Part shown: one piece after another, positions 49,607 to 57,703 of the stretch
How positions within the stretch are numbered: position 1 is the first letter of the stretch
Layout of the letters: every line of letters begins with the position of its first letter
Assembly: GCA_947446815.1 (NCBI GenBank)
Contig: CANFGT010000002.1
Coordinates: 1-64,000 of the forward strand
Length of the DNA stretch: 64,000 nt
Direction: 5' to 3'
Source: Acidimicrobiaceae bacterium
GTDB lineage: Bacteria; Actinomycetota; Acidimicrobiia; Acidimicrobiales; Ilumatobacteraceae
Position numbers and translations under genes: made by a program
The notes under the pieces: generated by a model
Database searches by the model: none
Seen by the model: only the letters and a program-made list of their open reading frames with translations
Told to the model about the DNA's origin: nothing

Positions 49607-50728
49607 TCACGGCACAACCAACTTGATTTCACCTGTTACGCCGGGGACCGTAAATGAATACGGGCCATTGGCGAACGAAGGCTTGGGTACTTGGACTGTC
49701 ATCGCTTGCTCTTGGCCCTTGCCGGTGAGCTGTGTGCAGGTGCCAACTTTTTCCATCACATCTGTCGTACCGACTTTTGCTTCACCAAGGTTGGCGACAA
49801 GGCGGTGCTCAGTGCTGTCGAGATTGCGGAACAAAACAACTGTTGCGACGGACCGAGGGATGGTGATTGTGTCCATCGCCTTTGGGATGCCAATCAGTTG
49901 TGCTGAGATTTTTCCGTCCTTGACGGTAATTGTTGCAGCCACGCCTGACTTCAATGCAACCATGTTGTTGGCTTTGTTGTCGTAATGGGCAGAAGCTTCG
50001 GCGCCACATTCACGATGTGCAACGGTGTACGGCTGTTCTTCAGCAACAACTTTGAGCTCGGTGCGCTCGCCACTAATTCCACTAACAACACCAGCAGCTC
50101 CGAGAACAAGTGTTCCAGCCACAATGATGACAACTGACTTGCTACGCATTGCCGGCTTAGTGGCAAGAAGTACGCCAATGACCAAAACCGCTGCAGCGAC
50201 AACGATGAAAATCAGCGGAGCTTCTTCTTTTGAAACTGTGAGCATCACACGTGAGAAGAGGAAGGCGATGACGGCGAGACCAACACCGGCAAGACCGGGA
50301 TAATCAAGAGCACCTACTGCACGATGACGGACAAACTTGTTGAAGGCTGGGTCAGATGAAGCACGATCAGACCAGTTCTGCATTGTCCATTCAAGACCGC
50401 CGCCCACCAAGGCGCCGATACCAAGAACAAAAACGATCTGGTTCGTTGCAAGACCAAGCAAGGTCACTGCAGCACCAAAGGCAAAAACGATTGGCCAGAA
50501 AGAAGGGGCCGTTGCCTCAGTATTGGCTTCGACAGCTTCTTCTGCAGTGGCAACATCGCCATCACGAGTGAAGAACGAAAAGCCGGCAATGACCGCTGCG
50601 TTCAGAAACAAACCGTAGAGCGCGAATGCACCGAGGTCTGATGGGTGAACGAGGAATGTGTACAAAACAGCCGACACGAGCGCGAGACCCGTGAGGCCAA
50701 CGAAGTACTTAGAACCTGGAGTGAACAT
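49607..50728 (-). CDS. Membrane protein with C-terminal beta domain, in oxidase operon
   Basis: A 373-residue protein of a kind I do not recognise. Residues 8-235 hold about seven hydrophobic segments (SKYFVGLTGLALVSAVLYTF, the SFWPIVFAFGAAVTLLGLA helix, and others). Residues 235-373 form a soluble beta-rich domain, probably outside the membrane. It contains TVAHRECGAEA, ATITVKDGKI, STEHRLVANLG and VGTCTQLTG. The last part resembles a cupredoxin, but the full His-Cys-His-Met copper set is not present. It lies between a subunit III-like gene and ctaC, spaced by a few bases. A structural or assembly role in the oxidase is a guess from context. Confidence 0.6.
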   Translation of the reverse strand: MFTPGSKYFVGLTGLALVSAVLYTFLVHPSDLGAFALYGLFLNAAVIAGFSFFTRDGDVATAEEAVEANTEATAPSFWPIVFAFGAAVTLLGLATNQIVFVLGIGALVGGGLEWTMQNWSDRASSDPAFNKFVRHRAVGALDYPGLAGVGLAVIAFLFSRVMLTVSKEEAPLIFIVVAAAVLVIGVLLATKPAMRSKSVVIIVAGTLVLGAAGVVSGISGERTELKVVAEEQPYTVAHRECGAEASAHYDNKANNMVALKSGVAATITVKDGKISAQLIGIPKAMDTITIPRSVATVVLFRNLDSTEHRLVANLGEAKVGTTDVMEKVGTCTQLTGKGQEQAMTVQVPKPSFANGPYSFTVPGVTGEIKLVVP

Positions 50729-50736
50729 GTGGGGAC

Positions 50737-51342
50737 CTACTTCTGCACGTACACGAAGAACCACATGGCGGTAAATGCCGCCGTGAGGAAGTACCAATAC
50801 AACGCGTGCGCGGAGACAACTTGATGGTCATCTTCGCGTCCGCCAACCGAGCGGAAGAATGTGACGGCGGTGAATGCCATGCCCGACACAATGAGCAAGA
50901 GCATGGTTCCGGTGATTGCGTAGAACAGAGTTCCGAAAGCACTCTCGGCAAGGCCAACTTTCATCTGTGCGTACACCGCAACTTGTGCGTTCACAATTGC
51001 AATGCCGAGAACAAACACGATTACAAGAGCCAGTGAACGGTGCTGGCTGTCGCGACGCTTTGCGGAATACACAGCCCATTGCGCCATGAGTGCTGCAACA
51101 GGGAATGTGATGAACATGGTGTTCGTTGCAACCTCAGGCACTGTGATGTCTTTCGACATCCAGTCCTTGATGACCCTGAGACCATCAGATGATGGACGGG
51201 TGGGTGCACCAGCGCGGAACTTCATCCACACAGCAATCATTCCGGCGAGAACCATGCCTGCTGCTGCAGCTGCAAGAGCTGTCGCAACAAACACCTGACG
51301 GCGTGGTGACTGTGAGGGTGCGGAAGGCAATGCCAATGTCAT
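50737..51342 (-). CDS. Second cytochrome c oxidase subunit III-like protein
   Basis: A 201-residue membrane protein with five helices. QVFVATALAAAAAGMVLAGMIA begins the first, and NTMFITFPVAALMAQWAVYSAKRRD, the AIVNAQVAVYAQMKVGLAESAFGTLFYAITG segment and the end HALYWYFLTAAFTAMWFFVYVQ show the subunit III pattern (read in parts). It is diverged from ctaE at 45.7 kb. The Tyr-Trp-Tyr-Phe ending matches the YWHFVD position of ctaE, with the Asp lost. Its start overlaps the subunit I-like gene by ATGA. Confidence 0.8.
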   Translation of the reverse strand: MTLALPSAPSQSPRRQVFVATALAAAAAGMVLAGMIAVWMKFRAGAPTRPSSDGLRVIKDWMSKDITVPEVATNTMFITFPVAALMAQWAVYSAKRRDSQHRSLALVIVFVLGIAIVNAQVAVYAQMKVGLAESAFGTLFYAITGTMLLLIVSGMAFTAVTFFRSVGGREDDHQVVSAHALYWYFLTAAFTAMWFFVYVQK

Positions 51343-52949
51343 GCCGATACCTCCTGTGAAGGCTTCGCATCGAGAAGCGGTTCGCTTGAATAAACCGTTG
51401 CGAGTGAAGCAAAGTTGTTTGCAGGTGCAGGCGATGGGATGGACCACTCAAGTGTGTGTGCATCCCATGGGTCATCGGTTGCACCAGCGCCAGCGCGAAC
51501 TGCAGAGATCAACAAACCAACGTATGCAAGCACAACGAGAATGATGGCGGCTGAGCCGAGCGCAGTGAGCAAGTTCCACAATGCAACAGGGCCGCCATAG
51601 TGGAATCCATTCACAACATCAATTGGCTGCTTTGCAAACCCTGCGATGTAAAGAGGAAGTGATGCAAGAACTGTTCCGATAAGTCCGAGGCCTGCAAGTC
51701 CGAGCAACTTCACATCATCAAGAACAACGCCCCACAACTTTGGTGCCCAATGTGTGAGCGCACCAAGCGCCACCAAGAGGCCGCCATAGACGAGATACAA
51801 AGTGACGCCTTCAGCAAATGACGTGTCCTGCACATTTGCCTTGTCGATGTTTGCAAGGAACGAACCTGCAACACCAGCGAGAATCATGATCGAGCCAAGG
51901 CTTGCGAAAGCAAAAGCAGCACTGACCTTTGGTTTTCCTTCCTTCAGGGAAAGAAGTGACGCTGCGATGGTCACCAAAACTCCGAGAAGTGGGAGTCCGT
52001 TAGTGAGCAAGAACAACAATGTGCTGGTGAGCTTGTCGCTGTTCGACCCGCTCAAGTTCAGCGTGTGACTGCTTTGTGTCACTGCGCCGATAATTGCGGC
52101 GGACATGAGACCAAGCCCAATCAAAACAACCGGACGTTGTGGCTGACGAATACGTGCGACCACAGGAGCGATTTCGGCAAGAACGCCGAGCGCCATCACA
52201 ACAAAGATGAAGGTTTGCGGAGCTGAATATGCCCAACCAAGCCATGTGTTAATTCCGTTCACTCCACCAAAAGCAATCGCCGCATGGGTGTGATCGACAT
52301 AGAGGTAGATAACGCTGCCGATTGCGACAGGCAAGCTCAGCAATGTGGTGATGGAAGCGACAAGTGCAGACCAGGAAAACGCCGGCAGAAGATCAAGTGA
52401 CATGCCAGGTGCGCGAGAGGTGAGGATTGTTGTTGCGATGGAAACGCTTGCGGCAAGAAGACCGACAGTAAGAAGGCCTACTCCCAATAGGAAGAGATCG
52501 ACCATGTTGGAGTTGCCACCACCAGGTCCGCCGTTTGCGATTTCTGATACGAGTACAAGCACAGAACCAAACAGCCACGCCCAAAAGCCGTATTGCGCAA
52601 GACGAGGAAATGCAATGGCCTTTGATCCGACTTGCATTGGAACGACTGCAATGGCAATACCAATGAACAGAGGCGCGAGAAGTCCAAGCACGAGGACGTG
52701 GCGATACAACGATGACAGTTGTATTGCGGCGTCACCGCTGAAGATCTGCATGCTGGATGGGCTCATTCTCTCCAAGCCAAAGAGAACACCGATGACGGCG
52801 ACCTCTATTGCATGAATGAGTGAGAAACCGATGAACAGTCGACCGATCTTTTTATGATCGCTGCTGGTCACCCATTGGCCAATTGAGGCGACAACGGACG
52901 AGCCAGGGCTCTTGGTCGCTGCGCCCACATGAGTGTCGATGGTTGTCAT
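51339..52949 (-). CDS. Ligand-less paralog of cytochrome c oxidase subunit I
   Basis: A 536-residue membrane protein that follows CtaD along most of its length: SSDHKKIGRLFIGFSLIHA versus VDHKKIGIMYG, VPMQVGSKAIAFPRLAQYGFW versus [21 protein letters not shown], and a shared tail DPWDAHTLEWSIPSPAPANNF. Yet the cofactor residues are gone: Tyr82 stands at the place of heme ligand His92 (a His is at 84), APQTF (243-247) replaces HPEVY, the His-His pair is absent, and TLYLVYGG (383-390) replaces HFHYVLFGG. It cannot bind heme a3-CuB in the usual way. AGGAG precedes the ATG. Probable non-catalytic partner of the oxidase. Confidence 0.82.
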   Translation of the reverse strand: MTTIDTHVGAATKSPGSSVVASIGQWVTSSDHKKIGRLFIGFSLIHAIEVAVIGVLFGLERMSPSSMQIFSGDAAIQLSSLYRHVLVLGLLAPLFIGIAIAVVPMQVGSKAIAFPRLAQYGFWAWLFGSVLVLVSEIANGGPGGGNSNMVDLFLLGVGLLTVGLLAASVSIATTILTSRAPGMSLDLLPAFSWSALVASITTLLSLPVAIGSVIYLYVDHTHAAIAFGGVNGINTWLGWAYSAPQTFIFVVMALGVLAEIAPVVARIRQPQRPVVLIGLGLMSAAIIGAVTQSSHTLNLSGSNSDKLTSTLLFLLTNGLPLLGVLVTIAASLLSLKEGKPKVSAAFAFASLGSIMILAGVAGSFLANIDKANVQDTSFAEGVTLYLVYGGLLVALGALTHWAPKLWGVVLDDVKLLGLAGLGLIGTVLASLPLYIAGFAKQPIDVVNGFHYGGPVALWNLLTALGSAAIILVVLAYVGLLISAVRAGAGATDDPWDAHTLEWSIPSPAPANNFASLATVYSSEPLLDAKPSQEVSA

Positions 52950-53077
52950 TTTCGGATGGTCTCCTGGAGGCACCCCTTGGTTCTTTCGAACTTTTGGGAT
53001 GTGTACGCCTAGATGTAACGCACTAACACTAACCACCACTCCCTTGCAGAGGGTAAATCCTCGTGACCCTTTTATTT

Positions 53078-53093
53078 AGTGCGATTGCGCACT
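53078..53093. repeat. Palindromic stem after ctaB
   Basis: AGTGCG and CGCACT form a perfect 6-base stem with loop ATTG, two bases past the ctaB stop and upstream of the subunit I-like gene. No T-run follows on the minus strand, so a terminator role is weakly supported. Confidence 0.35.
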
Positions 53094-53094
53094 C

Positions 53095-54027
53095 TCAGCG
53101 CACGAAGACGTCAACTGTCAAAGCGACAAAAAGCACCGATATGTAGGTGATCGAGAACGAAAAAAGCTTCATCGAGGCTGCAGGGCTATCAGTTCTGCCA
53201 AGTGCGATTGTGCCCCACAGAAAAGCCACGCCCAAAACGGCTGCCGAGATGCCATAGACCCAGCCGAGATGGCCCACCGGCACAATGATCAGACTGGAAA
53301 TAGTTAGTGCGATTGTGTACAAAACCATCGAGCGGATGACCTTTTCGTGGCTCTCCACCACGGGAAGCATGGGGACTCCAGCCGCTGTGTAGTCCTCGCG
53401 GTGCTTGATCGCTAATGCCCAGAAATGCGGTGGGGTCCACAAGAAGATAAGGAGAAAGAGCAACCACGGGGTCCAGCTCAAAGAATTCGTCACCGCAGAC
53501 CAACCGACCAATACGGGAACTGCTCCGGCTGCTCCGCCGATCACAATGTTCTGTTTGCTGGTGCGCTTCAGCCATAGGGAATAGATGAACACGTAAAAGA
53601 AGGTCGCAGAGAGTGCAAGACAGGCTGAAAGGAAGTTTGCACCGGCCCAGAGCACCACAAAAGCGATGATTTCGAGTGAAATAGCGAAAATAAGACCGTT
53701 TCGGGGGGAAATAAGGCCTGTCACCAACGGACGCATCTTCGTACGTTCCATCAGGGCATCGATATCACGGTCGATGTACATGTTGATGGCGTTGGCACCA
53801 CCAGCCGCGAGAGTTCCGCCAAGCAAGGTGATGAGAATCAAACTGAATGCTGGCCAACCACCCTGCGCGACCACCATGGTGGGAACTGTTGTGATGAGCA
53901 ATAACTCAATAATTCGGGGCTTTGTTAGTGCGATATAGCCACCAATTACAGAGCGCGGGGCACGGCCCGCATTATGTCCGCGGCTGGTCAGGCGCGAGGG
54001 GACAACGGGGCGGACATTGAGGGGCAC
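53095..54027 (-). CDS. ctaB: Protoheme IX farnesyltransferase (heme O synthase)
   Basis: A 310-residue UbiA-family prenyltransferase with about eight membrane helices. The first Asp-rich motif is NAINMYIDRDIDALMERTKMRP (in parts) and the second region has WTPPHFWALAIKHREDY. ALTKPRIIELLLITTVPTM opens the core. It adds farnesyl to heme b, giving heme o, the precursor of heme a for CtaD. The start is taken as GTG 54027 because TACGAT and TTGGTC lie suitably upstream. Heme A synthase (ctaA) is not in the window. Confidence 0.95.
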   Translation of the reverse strand: MPLNVRPVVPSRLTSRGHNAGRAPRSVIGGYIALTKPRIIELLLITTVPTMVVAQGGWPAFSLILITLLGGTLAAGGANAINMYIDRDIDALMERTKMRPLVTGLISPRNGLIFAISLEIIAFVVLWAGANFLSACLALSATFFYVFIYSLWLKRTSKQNIVIGGAAGAVPVLVGWSAVTNSLSWTPWLLFLLIFLWTPPHFWALAIKHREDYTAAGVPMLPVVESHEKVIRSMVLYTIALTISSLIIVPVGHLGWVYGISAAVLGVAFLWGTIALGRTDSPAASMKLFSFSITYISVLFVALTVDVFVR

Positions 54028-54035
54028 AGTGCTCC

Positions 54036-54065
54036 ATCGTATGGGTGGTAAGCAAAGACGACCAA
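54036..54065 (-). promoter_or_regulatory. Promoter of ctaB
   Basis: On the minus strand TTGGTC (54060-54065) and TACGAT (54036-54041) are 18 bases apart, with the GTG eight bases further on. Confidence 0.45.
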
Positions 54066-54084
54066 TCGGCAGCACAATGTTTCA

Positions 54085-54414
54085 GTGCCATTGACCACAG
54101 AACTTTCTCTGCTTCCAATTCTCCCCTTGGCATCTGACACCCAAGTGGCCGAACCACAGGTAGACGAAACAACCGAAACGGACCTCCCCTGGATTGTTCT
54201 TGTCTGGAATGACCCCATCAATTTGATGTCCTACGTTTCCTTTGTCTTTCAGAAACTCTTTGGGTATTCAAAAGAAAAAGCTGACTTACTAATGATTGAT
54301 GTGCATGAAAAAGGCCGAGCTGTTGTGTCGTCAGGAACCCGCGAACATGCAGAAATCGACGTATTTCGCCTGCACGAGCACGGCTTATGGGCAACCATGC
54401 AGAAGGACTCATGA
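54085..54414 (+). CDS. clpS: ATP-dependent Clp protease adaptor ClpS
   Basis: A 109-residue protein with GTG start. After a 30-residue variable N-terminus, [16 protein letters not shown] carries the Asn-Asp pair of the N-degron pocket. [29 protein letters not shown] (in parts) and [21 protein letters not shown] complete the fold. ClpS hands N-degron substrates to ClpC/ClpA. The following DUF2017 gene is its usual actinobacterial neighbour. It is divergent from ctaB. Confidence 0.95.
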   Translation: MPLTTELSLLPILPLASDTQVAEPQVDETTETDLPWIVLVWNDPINLMSYVSFVFQKLFGYSKEKADLLMIDVHEKGRAVVSSGTREHAEIDVFRLHEHGLWATMQKDS

Positions 54415-54896
54415 GAAAGCGTAAAAAGGCCGGGCCGGTGGAGGCGCTCGGTGAAGGGAACTTCCGGATCAATCTCACAGAAGATGAGCGCACCACTCTC
54501 CTCAGTTTTGTTGACCAATTAGAGGAAGTTCTGGCGGCGGAACATTCTGACCCGCGCTTGCGCCGCCTCTTTCCCGTTGCGTATCACCAAGACCCCGAAC
54601 TCGATGCCGAGTACCAGGGCTATATGCGAGATGAACTCAGCCAATCTCGAGCCGGTTCCATTGCCACGGTGCGAGAAGTTCTCCAGGCCCCCGATGACCT
54701 CAGCGAATCCCAGTTGTACGCATTCATGATGGTGCTGAACAGCCTGCGATTGGTCCTTGGCACGCTTTTGGGCGTTTCCGAGGATGACGACACTGACGAT
54801 ATTGACGACGACGATCCCAGTTTCGGGCAAGCCCAGCTCTATGGATATTTGGGCTGGTTGCTGGAATGGACAGTTGACACGTTGTCTAACGGCTGA
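54411..54896 (+). CDS. DUF2017 family protein
   Basis: A 161-residue helical protein, ATG overlapping the clpS stop (ATGA). [48 protein letters not shown] (in parts) and [25 protein letters not shown] are typical of DUF2017, which is found directly after clpS in actinobacteria. An acidic run ([11 protein letters not shown]) precedes the last helix. Function unknown; coupling implies a link to Clp proteolysis. Confidence 0.9.
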   Translation: MRKRKKAGPVEALGEGNFRINLTEDERTTLLSFVDQLEEVLAAEHSDPRLRRLFPVAYHQDPELDAEYQGYMRDELSQSRAGSIATVREVLQAPDDLSESQLYAFMMVLNSLRLVLGTLLGVSEDDDTDDIDDDDPSFGQAQLYGYLGWLLEWTVDTLSNG

Positions 54897-54972
54897 AAGT
54901 CCCTAGATTCAAGGGGCGCATTAGCGCACTCCTGCCGATAGTGTTTTATTGCTCTCAACCGGAGTCGTTCTA

Positions 54973-55045
54973 GCCCCCATCGTCTAGTGGCCTAGGACAC
55001 CACCCTTTCAAGGTGGCGGCACGGGTTCGAATCCCGTTGGGGGTG
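54973..55045 (+). tRNA. tRNA-Glu (UUC)
   Basis: The cloverleaf folds with acceptor GCCCCCA/TGGGGGT, anticodon stem CCACC/GGTGG around loop CTTTCAA (anticodon TTC), and T-arm GGTTCGAATCC. The CCA end is not fully encoded. First of three tRNAs in a row. Confidence 0.95.
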
Positions 55046-55070
55046 CAAAGTGACCAAGTGGTTTCCACTA

Positions 55071-55147
55071 GGTCCCGTGGTGAAGTTGGAGTTCACGCCG
55101 GCCTGTCAAGCCGGAGGTCGCGGGTTCGAGTCCCGTCGGGACCGCCA
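55071..55147 (+). tRNA. tRNA-Asp (GUC)
   Basis: Acceptor GGTCCCG/CGGGACC, anticodon stem CCGGC/GCCGG with loop CTGTCAA (anticodon GTC), and T-arm GGTTCGAGTCC. GCCA at the end shows that CCA is encoded. Confidence 0.95.
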
Positions 55148-55204
55148 TCAATGGCGGATCGTCATTGACTTGTTGATCAGCTGGAGCAATCCGGCGATCT
55201 ACAC

Positions 55205-55280
55205 GGTCGAGTAGCTCAGTTGGCAGAGCACACGCCTGAAAAGCGTGGGGTCACCGGATCGACGCCGGTCTCGACCACCA
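55205..55280 (+). tRNA. tRNA-Phe (GAA)
   Basis: Acceptor GGTCGAG/CTCGACC, D-arm GCTCAGTTGGCAGAGC, anticodon stem CACGC/GCGTG with loop CTGAAAA (anticodon GAA). CCA is encoded at the end. Confidence 0.95.
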
Positions 55281-55283
55281 ATG

Positions 55284-55308
55284 CGACGACCTTCGGGTCG
55301 TCGTTTTT
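55284..55308 (+). terminator. Intrinsic terminator after the tRNA cluster
   Basis: CGACGACC and GGTCGTCG form a perfect 8-base stem with a TTCG loop, followed by TTTTT. It lies directly after tRNA-Phe and ends before the convergent tesB stop, so it may serve both directions only weakly. Confidence 0.93.
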
Positions 55309-55310
55309 GT

Positions 55311-56129
55311 TTATTTCGTTTCGCTCAGGCGAACGAGAGTTTCTTGCGCCACTGTCGCAACGTGTGTCCCATCTTCGGCAAACACGTAACCAAAAGCCAA
55401 ACCGCGGCTGTTGCGATACGAATGGCAATTCATTTCGTATAAGTGCCACTTGCTGGAATCGACGTCGCGATGAAACCAAATCGTGTGATCCAGGCTTGCA
55501 GAGAAAAAAGCATTCTCTACGTTCCACTTCTTGCGCAGTTCAGGAACTCCGCGAATCACTGCACCTGTTGGCAAGTCGTCAGACAAATACGCCAGCGCAC
55601 ATCGATGCATTAGTTGATCATCGCCGAAGTCTTCCTTGGTGCGATACCAACTCATGAGTCGCCCCGAACCATCACGTGGTTCTTTGGAAACGAAATCAAT
55701 AGGAATTTCACGTTGCTCGATATGTGGTGACCATGTGTCGGCAGGTGCAAGATCATCAGGACGTGGAATATCGGATGGCATCGATACCACTGTGATTTCT
55801 GCCGATAGTTCGGGAAGTTGGTAACTCGCTTCGAGATTCAAGATTGCGCCGTTTGATTGGCGCGCAACAACGCGACGCGTTGCGAAGCTGCGACCGTTGC
55901 GAATGCGGTCCACTTCGTAACGAACCGTTTCTGTGTTGTCGCCACGACGAATGAAATATGCGCGCACCGAATGTGGAAGAAAGCCATCCTCCACCGTGTG
56001 TGATGCAGCACGCAATGACTGCGCAACAATGTGGCCGCCGTATAAGCCACCCCACGGATAGGCGAAACCTTCGCCCACCATGACATCTGTGCCATGGTCC
56101 GTCAGTTCAAAAAGCTTTGCGATACCCAT
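55311..56129 (-). CDS. tesB: Acyl-CoA thioesterase II (TesB)
   Basis: A 272-residue double-hotdog thioesterase. FAYPWGGLYGGHIVAQSLRAA, PHSVRAYFIRRGDNTETVRYEVDRIRNGRSFATR (in parts), LMSWYRTKED and SLDHTIWFHRDVDSSKWHLYEM follow the TesB plan; the Asp in SLDHTIWFH is catalytic. It hydrolyses acyl-CoA to fatty acid and CoA. It joins the lipoprotein gene by a one-base TAATG-like overlap. Confidence 0.95.
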   Translation of the reverse strand: MGIAKLFELTDHGTDVMVGEGFAYPWGGLYGGHIVAQSLRAASHTVEDGFLPHSVRAYFIRRGDNTETVRYEVDRIRNGRSFATRRVVARQSNGAILNLEASYQLPELSAEITVVSMPSDIPRPDDLAPADTWSPHIEQREIPIDFVSKEPRDGSGRLMSWYRTKEDFGDDQLMHRCALAYLSDDLPTGAVIRGVPELRKKWNVENAFFSASLDHTIWFHRDVDSSKWHLYEMNCHSYRNSRGLAFGYVFAEDGTHVATVAQETLVRLSETK

Positions 56130-56509
56130 TATTCGGAGATGCGAACGATGGAGAGCACTTGTTCGGTCTTATGACTTTCAACTTCAAAATCGCCGGCCTG
56201 GTCTGCAACAAAACTGATGACTGCCTTCGCGCCCTTTGCAAGTTCGCCAGTGGTCAGGTCGTATCCATGAAGGTGTACTTCGTCATCTGCAGTCGGGTTC
56301 ACGATGATGAGTTCAACATTTGCACCCTTGGTAAACGAGATGATGTTTGTCGCACCGGAGTTCTCGCCAACGGTCAATGTGAACTTTTCGGTGTCGGTTG
56401 TGGAAGCAATCGTCGTGGTGTCGGGAGCAACTGTGGTGTCCGAGGTGGATGATCCACTGCACGCTGACAATGCGAATACAGCAACTGCTGCAAGTGCGAA
56501 CTTCTTCAT
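56129..56509 (-). CDS. Lipoprotein with cupredoxin-like domain
   Basis: A 126-residue exported lipoprotein with lipobox ALSAC (Cys17). A Thr/Ser linker is followed by a small beta domain: VELIIVNPTADDEVHLHGYDL, AVISFVADQAGDFEVESHKTEQ. This pattern resembles cupredoxin-like domains in which His-x-His-x-Tyr-Asp and Glu-Ser-His could bind metal, but no full type 1 copper site is present. The function is unknown. It overlaps tesB by one base. Confidence 0.68.
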   Translation of the reverse strand: MKKFALAAVAVFALSACSGSSTSDTTVAPDTTTIASTTDTEKFTLTVGENSGATNIISFTKGANVELIIVNPTADDEVHLHGYDLTTGELAKGAKAVISFVADQAGDFEVESHKTEQVLSIVRISE

Positions 56510-56560
56510 GGTTTCAGTCTTTCAGGAATGGGTTTGGCGCGGAAGTACGGGAAGCGTGAC

Positions 56561-57154
56561 TTATGAACCGAAGTCAAAGCCAAGGTCTTCGGCGGTGAGT
56601 AGGGGCAAGAACTTGATGCCCACTTCTTCAGCCATAGCGCCACATGTACCGCCGCGGTCAACAATCACGGTGATGAGGACTGGTTCTGCACCAAAGGCTC
56701 GAACAACTTCCACAGCTTCTAACGGACTTGTTCCGCGGGTCACGGTGTCTTCCGTAATCGCAACCTTGTCCCCTGGTAGCAATGCGCCTGCAATACGCCC
56801 CGTGACTCCGTGATCTTTTGCTTCTTTGCGCACACTGAAACTGCGCAGGTTGCGTCCTTGCGTTGCAGCAATTGCAGCAATTCCATAGGCAACGGGGTCT
56901 GCCCCCATGGTGAGACCACCGATTGCGGTCACATCACTAGGAATAATTTCCAATGCGGCTTCTGCGACCAGCAACATCCCGTCCGGGCGGCACATCGTTT
57001 GTTTTGTATCGAGAAACCACTTGCTCTTACGGCCTGACTTCAAAGTGAAATCGCCAGTCTTTACCGAGTACTGAAATACGTGATCGCGCAACCTTGCCAA
57101 CGTTGGAGGTAATTCGCGAAGGTCGGTAGGTGTGTGCGGATACAAGTTCGTCAT
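56561..57154 (-). CDS. pyrE: Orotate phosphoribosyltransferase
   Basis: A 197-residue type I PRTase. YSVKTGDFTLKSGRKSKWFLDTKQ opens the fold, SVRKEAKDHG holds a mobile loop Lys, and VAITEDTVTRGTSPLEAVEVV is the PRPP-binding loop. It converts orotate and PRPP to OMP. Start 57154 is preferred because TAGTGT is eight bases upstream; eight further codons are open before it. Confidence 0.92.
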   Translation of the reverse strand: MTNLYPHTPTDLRELPPTLARLRDHVFQYSVKTGDFTLKSGRKSKWFLDTKQTMCRPDGMLLVAEAALEIIPSDVTAIGGLTMGADPVAYGIAAIAATQGRNLRSFSVRKEAKDHGVTGRIAGALLPGDKVAITEDTVTRGTSPLEAVEVVRAFGAEPVLITVIVDRGGTCGAMAEEVGIKFLPLLTAEDLGFDFGS

Positions 57155-57162
57155 TCCATGCG

Positions 57163-57168
57163 ACACTA
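57163..57168 (-). promoter_or_regulatory. Possible -10 box of pyrE
   Basis: TAGTGT on the minus strand, eight bases before the ATG. Confidence 0.4.
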
Positions 57169-57227
57169 GTAAAGCCACTAATTATTTGACGCCTGCAAGC
57201 AATAAAAACTAAAGCGTTGCATAAAGC

Positions 57228-57247
57228 GACTTTCAATGATGAAAGTC
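57228..57247. repeat. Perfect inverted repeat upstream of a hypothetical gene
   Basis: GACTTTCA and TGAAAGTC are perfect 8-base arms with a 4-base loop, 37 bases before the ATG at 57284 and between that gene and the pyrE promoter. No T-run follows. An operator is possible. Confidence 0.5.
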
Positions 57248-57283
57248 AATTCATGGTTAGTTACTGTGGTGAGAAGAGTCGAT

Positions 57284-57703
57284 ATGCCAGCTAAAAAAAG
57301 TTCCCCCAAAACATCCACGATGAGCACTTCTCATAAAAATGCTCTTGCAAATGGTCGCACTGAAGGTCGCATCATTCGTGAGTATCTCGAGATCGTTGAG
57401 GCCATCAAGCCAAAGCGTGGACGTCGTCGTACACCAGAGTCGATCACGAAGCGCCTGGCAATCATCGCCACAGAGTTAAAGACCGCAGATCCCGTCACCA
57501 AAGTGCGCCTTATTCAAGAGCGATTGAACTTGCGCACAGAGCTTGCAGGAATGAAGACAAAGACCGAGGTCGGTACAGCCGAGGCACGTTTCATCAAGGT
57601 CGCACGGTCTTTCAGTCAACGCAACGACATCACCTATGACGCATGGCGCGAATTTGGTGTCACCCCGGCAGTGCTCAAGCGCGCCGGTATCGAGCGCGAT
57701 TAA
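57284..57703 (+). CDS. Basic, Lys/Arg-rich conserved hypothetical protein
   Basis: A 139-residue protein that I cannot assign. A Lys/Ser/Thr-rich N-terminus precedes ANGRTEGRIIREYLEIVEAIKPKRGRRRTPESITKRLAIIATELK (read in parts), a helical, strongly basic stretch with an AT-hook-like KRGRRR. A second helix (LIQERLNLRTELAGMKTK) and a C-terminal FGVTPAVLKRAGIERD follow. The composition suggests nucleic-acid binding. Start 57284 has GAGAAGAG upstream; 57320 is possible. It is convergent with purB, whose stop follows directly. Confidence 0.65.
   Translation: MPAKKSSPKTSTMSTSHKNALANGRTEGRIIREYLEIVEAIKPKRGRRRTPESITKRLAIIATELKTADPVTKVRLIQERLNLRTELAGMKTKTEVGTAEARFIKVARSFSQRNDITYDAWREFGVTPAVLKRAGIERD

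Noticed and set aside
53078-53935. AGTGCGATTG or AGTGCGAT occurs four times in and after ctaB, looking like a dispersed motif.
   Set aside because: Three copies are the same-frame codons for Ile-Ala-Leu in ctaB, so they reflect codon choice; spacing is irregular.
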